NCBI GenBank assembly: GCA_013398175.1 | Contig: VZRZ01002348.1 | Coordinates: 430,770-494,769 of the forward strand | Length of the DNA stretch: 64,000 bases | Direction of reading: 5' to 3' | DNA from: Climacteris rufus | Taxonomy: Eukaryota > Chordata > Aves > Passeriformes > Climacteridae | Shown: piece by piece, positions 33,288 to 45,765 of the stretch | Layout of the letters: each line of letters starts with the position of its first letter | How positions within the stretch are numbered: position 1 is the stretch's first letter | Notes under the pieces: model-generated | What the model was told of the DNA's origin: nothing | What the model saw: the letters and a program-made list of their open reading frames with translations, nothing else | Database searches by the model: none | Translations under genes and position numbers: made by a program

Positions 33288-35354
33288 ATTGAAACAATGT
33301 CTTAATTTCTAAGTACTTTTGAGGGAGAAAGACACAAATGCAGTTTTTTGACCCCACAAGCATGATAAAGGGAGAGCTTAAAGGTATCTGCAGATTGTCT
33401 CACACCCAAAGCTTTTAAAACAGCAAATTGGGAAAATTGAGAGGAGGGGAGAAGCTGGAGGACCCTTTGGGCTCTTGGAAGATGACCAGGCCCTGTAAGC
33501 AGCACATGATAGAGCTTTGCCCAAGACATCAGTCCCAGAGTTGGTGGGGCACATTTTTTTCAGCAGTGTTGGAAAGATTTAGCTAAAAATGTACAGTGGT
33601 TTCATAGATGTATATATATGAAGTATTTAAATGGGAAGATTGCTTCAAAAAGTGGTAGATGTCTGACAACTCATTTTTCTAGCCTATTTTTCACTCCCTT
33701 GCTCCTTTTTTTTATAGTTTTAATCCCTAGAGCATCAATAAAGTGGAGCACAGAACTGGGCCATGTAGTTATAGATGACATCAAAGCTCTTGCTGTCTGA
33801 GTTCATGGTCAGTGACTTAAAAACAAGCCCAGATTTCTCCTACAGCTTTTGTCACGTTCACTACATGGTGGCTTTTAACACTTCCAATAAATAACTGGGA
33901 ATGTATCACACTGGTGGTTGATTTAATTGATGTCTAGTTGGATGGCTTGTTGTGCTACAGCGGAATTTCCAGGGTTATTGGAAAGAAAGCCTTTCCAAGT
34001 AAAAGTTTAAACTTTGCACACAAATGCTTTAAGTTTGTTTTAATTTCTCCCTGGGGACAGAGCAAATTCCCAGGATGAATTCCAGCCATCTCCCTTCAGG
34101 TGCCCAGACTGGATTGACACGGCCTCAGCTGGGGCCTGACCTGTCCCACTACACGGAAGGTGAAACTTTAACTACCTGGAATATTCAAAAAGGCAGATTT
34201 ATAGTACTGGATGTGGGACTTCAGGGCAGGAACAGCGAGGGAACAAATGGCTGGATGGTTCCCAAAAATCCATTCTGCAAGGGAACAACATTTAATGGCT
34301 TTATACAGTATAGACTGTCGTGGCAGTCACAAAACTGCCAAATAAAACATTATTAGCAGTTACTTTCCCTATGACAAATGGATGGCCAGAGAAGTTTTTT
34401 CTTGGTGAGAGGCCTGTTGTGACTTGCCTTTGTGTTCTGGGGGTGAAGCAATACTAAACCAATTTATCAGCCCTGACAGTACCCTGACTCTGTGCTGGAG
34501 TTATCTGCATTGCAAAAGCTCCATGGGAATTGAACTCAGACAACTGTTCTTCCTGTTGGAAACCAGACAGCCAAGGAAAGTAGCTATAATCAGTTTGAAT
34601 TTGCCTCTGGCTCATCTTTTGCTCTGTTTCCTTTTAGACCACTACCTCATTAATAAAAATTTGCTGGATTGCTGAGAGTTCAGGTTTCACAATCTATTGC
34701 TTAGAATGTGAGGCTAATCCAATGCTGACTACAGGAAAAGTCAAAAAGCAGGACAGAGCAGAGGGAGGGATGAAAAGGCCAGGTCAGGCCTGGTCCCAGG
34801 CTAAGGAAAAGTGGGATGGAGTCATCTCTGCCTGCCTGCAGCTCCCAGCACTGCAGGAAAATGTGGATAAGGAGCACAACCAGAATGAACTGAGTTTAAA
34901 TTTGTCACACAAAACACAACATCCTCACCACGTGATGAGCAAATAAAGACAAATGGTCCAGCCCATTGCTGAAGATCAGCTTCCTACTGATTTCTGATTA
35001 GGGAAAAGGTACTTTGCTTAGTTCCCAACATGATTTTACAATCTGCTTTTGTTCCAGGCAGTTACAGTCTGATTTTCACCCTTGAAAAACCTTGGAATTG
35101 TTTAGTGGTTTTTTTTTTTTAAATGCGTCAGGAGCAGATGGGAAGGAAAAAAAAAATCTGACTTTGGGAATCAGCTTGGTTGAAAGACCTATGATAAAGG
35201 GAGTAGTACTTGGCCTCAGGAGGTGGATTTGGGTGAGGATAAGCCTGGAAATAAGGTGAACAGATCAAGTGACACCAAGTTAAGGGAAGAGGAGTCCAAG
35301 GAGCACTGAACCCCACCAGGAGAAACCCAGGCCAGGGAGAAGGGTTTTCATAAA

Positions 35355-35432
35355 ATACCCTGAGTTGGATGGGACCCACAAGAGTCCTTGAGTCCAACTC
35401 CTGGCCCAGGCCAAGCCCAAGGATCAGCCCTC
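35355..35432 (-). mobile_element. CR1-like fragment (short)
   Basis: accctgagttggatgggacc cacaagagtccttgagtcca actcctggcccaggcc matches a CR1 3' variant in reverse orientation; the same variant is seen at 44919-44992. About 80 bp. Confidence 0.7.
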
Positions 35433-38400
35433 TGAAGAAGCTGGATGGAGCACTGGGAAGAGCAGTAGCAGAAGCATTAAGAGAATGAAGTGCATGGAAA
35501 TATCAGCTGGTGAGATGTGGGTGCTGGAGAACTAAATCTGAGCCCTGTAAAAAGCTGGAAATAATAAACACACGGGGGGCAGACTCATATTGATTTCACT
35601 TAACATCTGTGCTACCTGGGCTCTTAATGAACCAGGACTCCAAGACAGGAGAATCTGACTTGCAAGCAGCATGGCTTAATTTTTTTTCTTTGGGAAGATC
35701 CAAAGGAAAGGCAAGTGAGGGATAACAGTGCCAAAAACCAGACTGAATTTCCCCAGCATTCCCACCTTCCCTTCTTCTGTTATGAGAAAAAAGCACTTTA
35801 TCCCGTATCACCTTAATCACCTGAGACAAATGGGAGTGGAATTCTTAAATAGAATAAACATATTATAACTATAAATCACTTTTTCTAGCTTCCCCTTTCT
35901 TTTTCACAGAGCTGGACCAAGGAAAATTAGTAACACATTGTATTTATTTCAGTATTTCAAGCCATGAGAACAGAATGGGAGAATGGGTCCAGTCATCATC
36001 TAAGACTCAGTGTTCCTTAATGAGCAAATTAAAATTTTCACTCCCAGGAATGAAAGGGTTTTGTAAATCTAAAAAAAAACCCCATGTGGATCCTGGTGAA
36101 ATCCTGGCCTTGTTGAAGTCCGTGGGAGATTTTCTACCAGCTCTGGGGGAGCCTGGATTTCTCACCTGGTGGTGCTTGGCTGCCAGGAGAGCGTCGGTGA
36201 TGGAGAGGAACACAATTTCCATGCTATACTCAGCAGACAGAAAGGCTCCCTAGGACACCAAAGTTATTTCACCTCTTCATTTTCAGGGCCTTTACACTAA
36301 AATAGGCGGTTTCTTATCTTAATTCATCACTGGGGCTGTGTCATTCATTTCAAAGAGCTGAAATGGAGCCTCCCTGCATTGCAGCCACCAGAACCCCACA
36401 GTAAATGTGCCCAGCACTTTGTGACAGGCTTTGACATTAGAACAGATAAAGAATGACTTTGCAGGAAGGAATTGGGGTAAAATGGACATCTTCCCTCTCT
36501 GAATTTTAAACACTTTGCACATCTATGGCAGGCACAAAGGGCTCTGTGATTCCCATGACAACTGTGGCAAATGCAGCTGTGGGCATCATTTAATTACAGT
36601 GATTCAGCCTTCCAAGTCCACATCAATTCCTTCAAGTGCTCCTGGGCATACAACACATGTTCAAAAAGAAGCATTCATGTGACCTTAAGAATATGCCCTT
36701 TAAGGTATGTTTCCATTTTTAAGCCAGGAATTTGGAATTCATTAACACCAATTAAAACTGGACACTGTGTGCTTAATTCTCCATGCACTGCTCTACAGAT
36801 TTTTCCCTGCAGGCTGGAAAGTTTGGGGTTTTTGGTTTTTTTTTTTTTCTTTGATGAAACAGAGAGCTAAGATAAAGGAAAATGTCCTTCTATGATTTGT
36901 TCTCATGGGTCATGGCAACAGCAGCACTGCAGGAGAAAAATGTCCCTCTCAGAGCTGTATTTCCTATGGATATTACAGCAACGAGACAAAAGGCAGCTGA
37001 GCTCTCTCATCCCAGCATCCAGGCCAGTAAAACTGGATACATCTCATGGCAGAAACCACTATTTGTCCTTAAGTATCTGCCATAAATAATCACACCAGAA
37101 GTAAAATGTGTTTTCATTTGAGAAGTCACCTCTCTCCTTGTCAGCTTCACTTACAGAAAAGTCATGTTGTCAATCTGTGAGTTCTCCTTGAGAATACACC
37201 AGGAAAGCCAAATATTTTCACTTCCAACAGCACATCTACTGAAATGGGAAAGACTAAACTAAATAAAAGGCAATTATCATTTTATTTTTTCTGCCCCATA
37301 GCTCTGTGTGCTAATTGTTAACAGTGACCCACCCCTGTGAAGGACTGGGAAAAATTAAATGCATTTCAAGCAACACTACTAATTCTTCAATGCAGATCTT
37401 ATTTATCACAAAAATTAAATATATCTGCAAGGCATGGAAATTATTAACCAAAAAGAAGGCCAAATGCACTGCAGACATGGGGCTACTTGGAGTGAAGGGA
37501 AAGACTGACATAAATCTCTTCTGTAATCTCGTGGCTGTTTCCTACTAAAGGAAGGACCAGAATGCAATGTGCTAAATTACTGGGGCAGAGGGATATGTTG
37601 CTTAAGGTTTTTTTATTTAAAAAAAAAAGCAGTTGCACTGCTGGCACAACAGACCTAGCTCTGTCACAAGTAATTTATTACATCAGTATATCAACTTTAT
37701 TAAAAAAAGAAAAAGACAACAAAGAAGTCTGTCTTTGTGCCGAGCTCAGCTCAGACTGGTTTGGAAACGTAAACAGCTTCAGAGTTTAATTAGAAACTGT
37801 TTACATCTGAAAGATAATTTCATTTTCCTCAAATTGTAACAGAGGTAATTCCAGATAGTTCTGCTGACTCCAGAGTTTAATGTGTCTAAGCTGCCAGACT
37901 GAAAAATGCAAAGTGAGGTCTGAACAGCTGAAAACTGACTGAGAGGGGTCAGGAAATTCTGTGTTAACTGCTAATGGTTTGATTATCTAACATTTAACAG
38001 CTCTGCAGCTACAAGATGCTGTGAGATGTCTAGAAGGAAAAAAAAGAGAACCACCCAGTGGACTAAAGTGTCTTTCCCACACTCTGTCTGATTTCTCTCC
38101 CATTTCTCCCTGACCTTTTGCTTTTCTTAAAGCTTTTTAAAACATTTTTTGTTTGTTTGTTTTTAGTCTGATGAGGTTTTGGAGTAAGTTTTCCCCTTCA
38201 AGTTGATTTGGTAGCAAAGCCAGGTTGATGCTGTTTTCATGGCATACCTGGCTGCCTCCTGGAGCAGTGTGCTGGAAATCTCTGGAGGATGCATATTTTC
38301 ATAGCCCACATCTGTAGACACCAGCATTTGAATGACAAAAATGAGGGTGCCCTTATATTCTGCTTCCTTCAGATCATATTTCAAAAAGAAGTGATTGAAA

Positions 38401-38477
38401 CTAATACTTTGTACAACAAATGACACAAGTGATTAGTACTTTCCCAGCTTGTCCTTAAGAGATTTTAACTGTGTTTT

Positions 38478-38516
38478 ATTTATTTAACTACATGTTTATA
38501 ATGTAGTTAAATAAAT
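38478..38516. repeat. Perfect 16-bp inverted repeat (hairpin)
   Basis: atttatttaactacat at 38478-38493 and its exact reverse complement atgtagttaaataaat at 38501-38516 flank a 7-base loop. A T-tract follows. AT-rich intronic hairpin with no known role. Confidence 0.93.
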
Positions 38517-41500
38517 TTTTTTTTTTTTGCATGGCAGTTCAAAAATCAAACACAAGCAGATGACAAAATAAGAAGGCTCCTCAGAAAACCCTTGGAGAAC
38601 CAAACCCACAGAGCAGAGCAGCTCTCCAGGAGCCCTCAGCCACCCGTCTGACATGCAAATATTCACTTGTGCAGTGTAAAATCAGCATTGCTGCCACTGG
38701 CCTGCTTTTGATGTGCAGCCCTAAACCTCATTAATGGTAATGGGGGATCCAGAGGGAAGCAGAGACCTTCAGCACTATCAAAGGACAGAGTTGTGTAACG
38801 CTCTAATGATGGGGTGCTGCTCCCCCAGACAGCCCTGGGGATGAAGGAGCTGCTGGATCCCCCGACCCAATCCTGCTGTTCATCTACCCCAGTTGCATCA
38901 GGATAACTGCACTCCTGGGCAGCCAGACAGATCACTAAGGAATCCTCATTAATACCCATCTTTCTGCTCCCACAAGCCTTGCTTTTCCTTTGGGTGGCTC
39001 CCATCACATGGATTCTCAGCCCCACAAAATGCTGTTCCAGCTCACCAGAGGTGGAACTGCAGCACAGGAGCAAGCCATGCTGGGGTTTGGGTCCACAGCC
39101 AATTTCTCTGCCCAAACTCACATTTCCTGGTGTCAACCAGAAATATCAGGTGACTTTTGTATAGAAACTCTGCATACAGAGGCTGCAATTCACACATCTG
39201 TGATCTAACACTGTGAGAGGGAGCACATTTATTTGCTAATGTGAGTTGTGACACCTCAGTGGCTCTGGGGAGCATTTCTGGATGCATCCTTGCACCTCAG
39301 CAGTTTGGGGAAAAGGGAAGTTACAGCTACAAGTGAGTGCTAAACCTTCTGCCAACCCTGCCCTGGCACTGAGCACGGACTCCAGAGAAATCTTCAAAGT
39401 CTGAGCACTGCAGAAATTAAATCAGAGTATTTACACTGGGAAAATCAGCAAGACCTTCAAGAGTATGGAACAAGCATGAAATGGGAATAGGGAGAGGAAA
39501 AGAAAGCAAATAAATAGCTATTTTAGATGTCTCTGATAATATATTTGCTACCACAGAGGCTGTTGATAGAGGGGAGCCAATAAAACCAAGTTTTCTTTGC
39601 CAGCAGAAGTGGGTGTTTATTTAGAACACAAAATAAAGTGTGATGCACCTCTGCTTGGCCACTGAACTTAACAGATGAAAGGAAAGCATCAAATGAGCTG
39701 TTTCCTACTTGAAGCAAAGCTGCTTTTCAAAGATGCTTCTCCCAGATCCCACAGCGCAGGAATTGGCCTGTTGAAGAACAAATATTTCCTAAAGTCATCC
39801 TCAGTAATGCCTGGACCAGTTCTCTGATGGACCCACAGAGCAGCTCATCACCAGTGGGGAATGTTCATATTTGCTGTGTCTTCTGTGCCACTCCTGGCCT
39901 TGCTTGGTGTGGCTTTTAGCTCCTCACAGACATCTGGCACTACTGCTCAGGAAAAAGAATGCTCTGTTTCCACTTAAATATTTCATTTTGCCTTAATTGC
40001 AAGTGACATACTCAGTGTTCAGTGCAGAATCTCTAATTGTTCCTACAGGGAGTTAAAATCCAATGCTCTTTTCAGTGGTACTTGGAAGAAGCCCACCTGA
40101 TGGTCCTTCCCATGGTTAATTTTCCCCCATTTCTCCTCAGCAGTGCTTAAATTGAGTCAATTTGTTTAATTTGGGACTGTCACTCAGCTGATTCTTAACC
40201 AATCACCTTTTTCTCTCACCCTCATTCACAATCAGCTTCCCATTGGCTACCTGCTTTAATTTTAACATAAAGGTTTTAATTCTGCTTTTAAATCTACTGA
40301 TAACAGCAGGGTTTTTGTTGGATTTGTTAGAAAAATGTCTTCTCCAAATTACAACAGTAAATGAACCACTATTTTTCTAAGTATGATTTCTACTCTGTGC
40401 TCTTTCTGTGTTCCTAATTGGTCTCCTCCCCCAGGCCCTGCCTCCAAAAACTCAGTGATTAAAGTGAACTTGTGTACTGAAAGGCAATTACTCAAAATTA
40501 GCTGTTCTTTTTTTCCCGTGAGGCACAGTTCCACAAAAATCCTCTAAAATAATAATCTATAGCTGAGAGGTTAAATTGGTCTAATTTCTCCTTTTTCTTC
40601 ACTCATGATCATCACTACAAAACCCAGGCACTTCCACCTGCAGTGTCACAGCCCAAGCCCCACTTCCCTGTACCACCTACAGTCATATTTATCTGAGGAA
40701 ATTCAATTTAAAATCTGACTGAGAAACGCAGAGTGTCTTTAAACTCCAGCAGTGAAAACTGGAAATGGGAACACAAGATCCAAGATAAGAACAGGGGGGA
40801 AAAAAGGCAGGCAGAGGGGTTCAATTCATTCCTGACTTTTCAAAAGGAACATCATGAGAAAGGAACGTGACAAAGGGGAGATGTTGTGTGGAGAAAGTAT
40901 CCTGGAGAAGCTGCCCCAGACCTTCCTGTGTGGCACCAAGTGGCTTTCTGTCCCTGGCTTTGTGTCATCACTGATGTAAACCAGAATGTGCCCTGGAACT
41001 CTTAGAAAAGAGCAAAACTAGAGACTTAAATTTAAATAAAAGTTTTCTAAGAGATATTCTTTCATTCAGAAGATTGTTAATCAAATATAAATGGCCACAA
41101 CCTCTCACATATCAGATTTTGCACCTCTTAGCTATCTACCAGGTTTTTCATGTCTTGAAACAACAGCCCATACAACATTTATATTTTCCTGAGTATTTTT
41201 AATTATTTTGCATGTATTTAATCTTTTCTTCACTCTGATCTTTGAGGAGAACCTTCCAGATCACTGTGAGTTGAGTTGTCCCATCTCATAATGAATGCAT
41301 AGAGAAAGAAATGGGGTAAGACCTCCAGAGAGAGACCTTCATCCCCACAGCCAGGTGCAAAGGGACTGCAGGGGACACCACAAGGCAGCCCTGGCCCCAT
41401 CACCCTCTTGTCCATCAGCTCATGTCCATGGGAAGGCAAAGAAAGCTGGAACAGATTGCTCTGTCCCAGGAGCCATTTCCATTTCCCTGGCTGGGATGAT

Positions 41501-42422
41501 CCAGCAACAAGAAATGACCCTGGGAAGAGCAAAATGCTTCTGTGAGGGGCCAGTGAAAGAGGATTTTGTTATTGCAAGGTGTGGGCCACCTAAAGGGAGA
41601 AAGACAATTGTAGGGTCAGCATCTGAATGGGCTTGGTCAAGCTGCCTGTCCTTAGAGGGTTCCTGCTCTCATTAACACCTGAACTGGGAGGATGGAAAGG
41701 CATCAAGGAGCACTTTCTGTAGGAGGGAAGAACAAGTTCCCAGTGTGTTCCACTTCCCTGGAGACAAGTGACCTGTGTGAATCACCTGCATGTGAACTAG
41801 AAGGGCACAGGACTGGCAAGGACACAGGTGAGTGGGTGAGGGAAAGCTCAACCCTTGTGTTTACAGGAGGGGAGAAGAAGAACTTTCATAATTTTGCTTC
41901 CCCTTAAGGCTGACAAAAAATACCAAACATATCTGGACTCGATCTTTCAACTACTCTGGGTGAGCTCACCCAACTTCAGCCCCCATGGAGGTCCCTCTGC
42001 TCAATTTTGTTGAAGAAGGACACACAAAAAGTGCATTTCCAAAATTTTGAAATAAACAAGCACTGCTAATTGGCAGCATTTTGCTCTGCAGAGCTAAATT
42101 CTGCTGACAGATGCAATGGTACAAATCCAGACCGATGCCTTGGGCTACACCAGAACTCTCTGGTATTTTTGTACCTGGCAGGAAGAATATTTTCACTCCC
42201 AAGAGTGGAGACTTTGAGGAGATTTTTGGAAAACAAGTGGAATACTGAAGTGGCCTCACTGGCTCAGCCTAGGCCCTTAGTTTCCAGACTCAGATCTCAG
42301 TAAAGAGATCCACAATTCTCTCTAATATTCCTTCTTTTTCACTTGGAGCAGTCTTTGTTCGAAACGATTTAAAACACTGGAGGAATATCATTAAAACATA
42401 TGTATAAAAAGGACAACAATGT

Positions 42423-42537
42423 GTATTAAATATTCCTTATTGACACTGTTGGTATAAATATGAAATATATATAAATACCAATATTCCTTTGTACTAAATA
42501 TTAATATTAAATATTCATTATTGATACTATTTGTATA
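42423..42537. repeat. 33-bp dispersed direct repeat pair, AT-rich
   Basis: tattaaatattccttattga near 42423 and tattaaatattcattattga near 42505, each continuing to a ...tggtata or ...ttgtata end. They are separated by about 50 bp of AT-rich sequence. Confidence 0.7.
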
Positions 42538-44515
42538 GGAACCAGCCCTGGATCTACAGAAGGATTTATGTGATTTTCATAGCAGATATTCGAATCTCTA
42601 AAAGTTCTGGATTGACACAAAATTTGTGGGGTTTTGTGTTTGATTTCATGTTATAAAAAATATATTTTGCTAAAGCTTTAGACATTTTTAGCTCACACAC
42701 AACTGGTGCTCATCCTGCTGGTACCTTTTAAGAGTAAAAACTATAGGAAGCTCATTAAAGGATAGATCCAACAGAGTTTAAATTCCACACTGATCCCTGG
42801 AGATTTTTTCCCACCAACACATAATTTCCAAGACCTCTTCAAAGACTGAAACACAAGAACTGAAAGAAATTACAATAATTGATCAAATCCCTTTAAAGTA
42901 AAAAGCCTTAAACATTCCCATTTGTGCACGACCCCACCAATGACTCCAAAGTTAAAGTCACAGAGGCCTTTCTGGTATAACTTAGATATTTCCTAATCTC
43001 TGTAGACATCAGATAAGGATTTCTCAGTACTTTCTACACCAGTTTCAGCCCAAAGATTTTTTATTTCCCTCGTTAAATTTACCTTAAAACAATTAGAAGG
43101 GCTCAGAGTGAGTACACTGAGAGCAGGCTGTCTCTCTAAATGGATGTGGGATGCTCTTTGGTTTGATTTTCTCAGAGTGCATTTCAGATAAGGAGCATTC
43201 CTTTGGCCTTCCCTGAACAGACAAGCACGTCCAGAGAGGAAAACTTTTCATTGTTCCTTGCCTAATGGTGCTCAGAAGAATACTGCTATTGGTGAGACAT
43301 TGGGTGATTAAATATTCAGAGTGTTAATTTGAAATTGGTAAAATGCAGCTTGGCTCAAGGCATGAAGTGTTCTCCAGGAATATTTGTCACAGATTGACAG
43401 CACAGTGTCAAGATAAAGCCTCAGGCTATAAACACAAAGTAAAAGTTTCCATTATAAATCAATAATCAGTGCAAACAAAAGAGCCTACTCAGGTCTGTGA
43501 GGGCCACAACTCTTCCTCAGACACAAAATGAATGTACAGTTTGGTGACAAACCAAAGAGGGCATTACAAGGTGGAGCTGGCTCCCTGCTCCCCAAACCTA
43601 TGGGATGCTGGAAGTGGGCACAGCTTTCACCTGGAAGGTGCTACACAACCCCCCACAGGTGAGCTGAGCTGCCTGGAGCTGTCCCCAAGGAATAAGAAAG
43701 CAAATATCCAATTCTTCACATCCTGAGGAACACACTGAGTGGGTACCACCTTGCTCTGACCTTGCCCTGAGCCAACCCAGGCCTGCTCTGGCACACCCAG
43801 CACCCAGGACGGCTTCAGAGACACCCAAAGGACTCTGGTGTGGAAGGCAGAATGAGGAAAGAGCTGTTTCATGTCCCCCTCACCAGGTGAGCTCAGAAAG
43901 TGTCCAGAAATTTCTGTCCTGAGAGCATCCCTGCATTTATTCCAAAGTGGAGCAGCTGGATGCAGAAGCAGTAACTCAGCTGAGCCGAGTGAAGCTGGAA
44001 TGTTTCCTTCAGGAGCTCAGAGCCCAGCCCTGCCTGCCCAGTGCTCACCAGCTCCCACCTCAGCACCCCAGAGCTTCCCTTTGTTCCCCACTTCCCTTTG
44101 TTCCCCCAGTGTCCAGGAGCCCTGGCCTGCTGCACAATACAATTCCATGTGGATCATCACCACCTATTGTCTCAGAAGAGCCAAGCTATTTTTCTTTTCC
44201 AGACTGTAGAAATCCCTCTCGTCCTCCTCCACTCACACAAAACTTTTGTTTGTCTCTTAACTTGCTGTGCTTGGCCTCTGGCCACCATCCCAATTCCTGC
44301 CCTGATGGAGGGTGACAGCTTGCCTTTGAAGGAATTCCAAGGCTGCTGTTAGGCTGACCAGCAGGGAGCAACCCTGCCCAACACTCCCTGGCCTCTCCCA
44401 CATTGCTCCCCTTCTTTCCCAGAAACATGAAGTCTCGGGAAAGGCTGAGGGAGAGCTGATCACAATTCCCAGAAGAGGTTTTTGAGCAACAGATGAACTT
44501 TAAGCAGACACAGTG

Positions 44516-44600
44516 AATGTTGGAGCTGGAAGAGACATCACAGAACATCCAGACCATCCTCTTGTCCCTAAGGCACATCCAGCTGTACCTACACTGCTGG
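44516..44600 (-). mobile_element. Possible ancient CR1/L3 terminus
   Basis: gaatgttggagctggaagag acatcacagaacatccagac followed by ctaaggcacatccagctgta resembles the old CR1/L3 3' end in reverse orientation (ggaagggacc...catctagtcca type). Diverged. Confidence 0.45.
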
Positions 44601-44918
44601 CAGATATTGGCCTCACTGATTTTTACTGGATTCCAGTCACAGACAGTGTAATTCCTGCAGTCAGTCCAGTCCAGCACATGACTTACCATCAGAGAGCTCT
44701 GGCAAGTCTTCAGTTTAATCCAATCAGCTCTAGTCTGAACATAGACACAGAGAACTCATCCCTTGTATCCTTCAGTTTCTAACAGGAGTTTAAAATACAT
44801 CCCAGCAAGCTGTGACTGCTCACTCTGCTCAGGATGCCTGGAATTTCAGTGTCTACAAAACACCCTTCTCCCTTGGCACAATGCCTTTGCCATCAGCAGA
44901 GCAACCCTTCAATACCAA

Positions 44919-44992
44919 CCCACAGAACCACGGAATGTCCTGAGTGGGAGGGGACCCACGAGGATCATCCAGCTCCTGGCCCTGCACTCAGA
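44919..44992 (-). mobile_element. CR1-like fragment (short)
   Basis: cccacagaaccacggaatgt cctgagtgggaggggaccca cgaggatcatccagctcctg gccctgca: CR1 3' variant in reverse, about 75 bp. Confidence 0.75.
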
Positions 44993-45616
44993 GATGAGCA
45001 CAGGCTCACTGGCTTTATTTCCCACAGTGTCTAATCTCTTTTCTGGGAAGATTTCCCTCCAAACACAGAACAGCAAATCCCACCACCCTTACAGGTTTAA
45101 TTTGCTCACATGCTAAAACTTCTCCACACTTTTAACAAAAGTTTGTACAAAACTAAAAACATCCTCTGCATGAGACAAAGAGTTTGCAGAATCCAAGAGT
45201 GCATTTCCTGCATTACTGGATTTCCTACACACTCATTGTAGTCTTGGCCTTGGGACACTGCTCATTTCCTATTGTGATTGGCACTGAGCTGGCAAGATGA
45301 GAGAAGGTGAAATCCTGATTTAACACTTGCAATGCAGGTTGTTTGGCTGTGGACTGCTTTTTTTTAGTTCACTAGTTGCTTACAGCATTTTTGTCTCTCT
45401 CATTGGTAACCTGGAGATAGAAAAGTACAACGGTACGTGTCAAGCTCTGGTAACACATTTAATTTTTTCACCTTGAGGGTAACTGCAAGATTTGACAGGT
45501 GTTGAAAAGAATTTTCTTTTTTTTTTTTTTTTACCTTTCAGTACTCCTGAGGCACAAAATGAAACCATAAATGTCCCACTGTGGTTGTAGCTTTCCAGTC
45601 TCACCCTTGCACTTAC

Positions 45617-45765
45617 CCAGTGGAGGGGTTCATGATGCAGCCCCCTTTATCAGTGGATGCTTTGCAGTTACAGCCCCTCTCCAGTGTGTCATGATTCATC
45701 CCAAAGTTGTGCCCCAGCTCATGAGCCAGCGTCACTGCTGCACCCAGAGGGTTTTCTGAGTGATC
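45617..45765 (-). CDS. ADAM12: ADAM12 exon 11: metalloprotease active site
   Basis: TTTTGAAG|GATCACTCA...TCCACTGG|GTAAGT, 149 bases, phase 0 in and phase 2 out. The translation is DHSENPLGAAVTLAHELGHN FGMNHDTLERGCNCKASTDK GGCIMNPSTG. HELGHNFGMNHD is the complete HExxHxxGxxHD zinc-binding and catalytic motif: three zinc-ligand histidines, the catalytic Glu and the final Asp. CIMN supplies the Met-turn methionine below the zinc site. All catalytic residues are intact, so the product should be an active protease. The sequence after the Met-turn is NPST rather than the mammalian NAST, so the glycosylation sequon there is absent. Confidence 0.98.

Larger units (their letters stand above)
27229..45616 (-). 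other. ADAM12 intron 11 (18.4 kb)
   Basis: The largest intron in the window, between the active-site exon 11 and exon 12. Identified contents: CR1 fragments at 28114-28332, 35355-35432, 44516-44600 (ancient) and 44919-44992; small duplications at 28500-28541, 33203-33287 and 42423-42537; a CA/TA microsatellite at 31857-31891; and a 16-bp inverted repeat at 38478-38516. Between these (notably 29-33 kb, 36-42 kb) I see only AT-rich non-coding sequence. Open frames such as 44186-44689 or 38163-38426 on minus have no recognised domain. Confidence 0.9.

Noticed and set aside
38163..38426. 87-codon minus-strand open frame in intron 11
   Set aside because: Looks protein-like in composition but no family was recognised and it lacks convincing splice sites; treated as chance.
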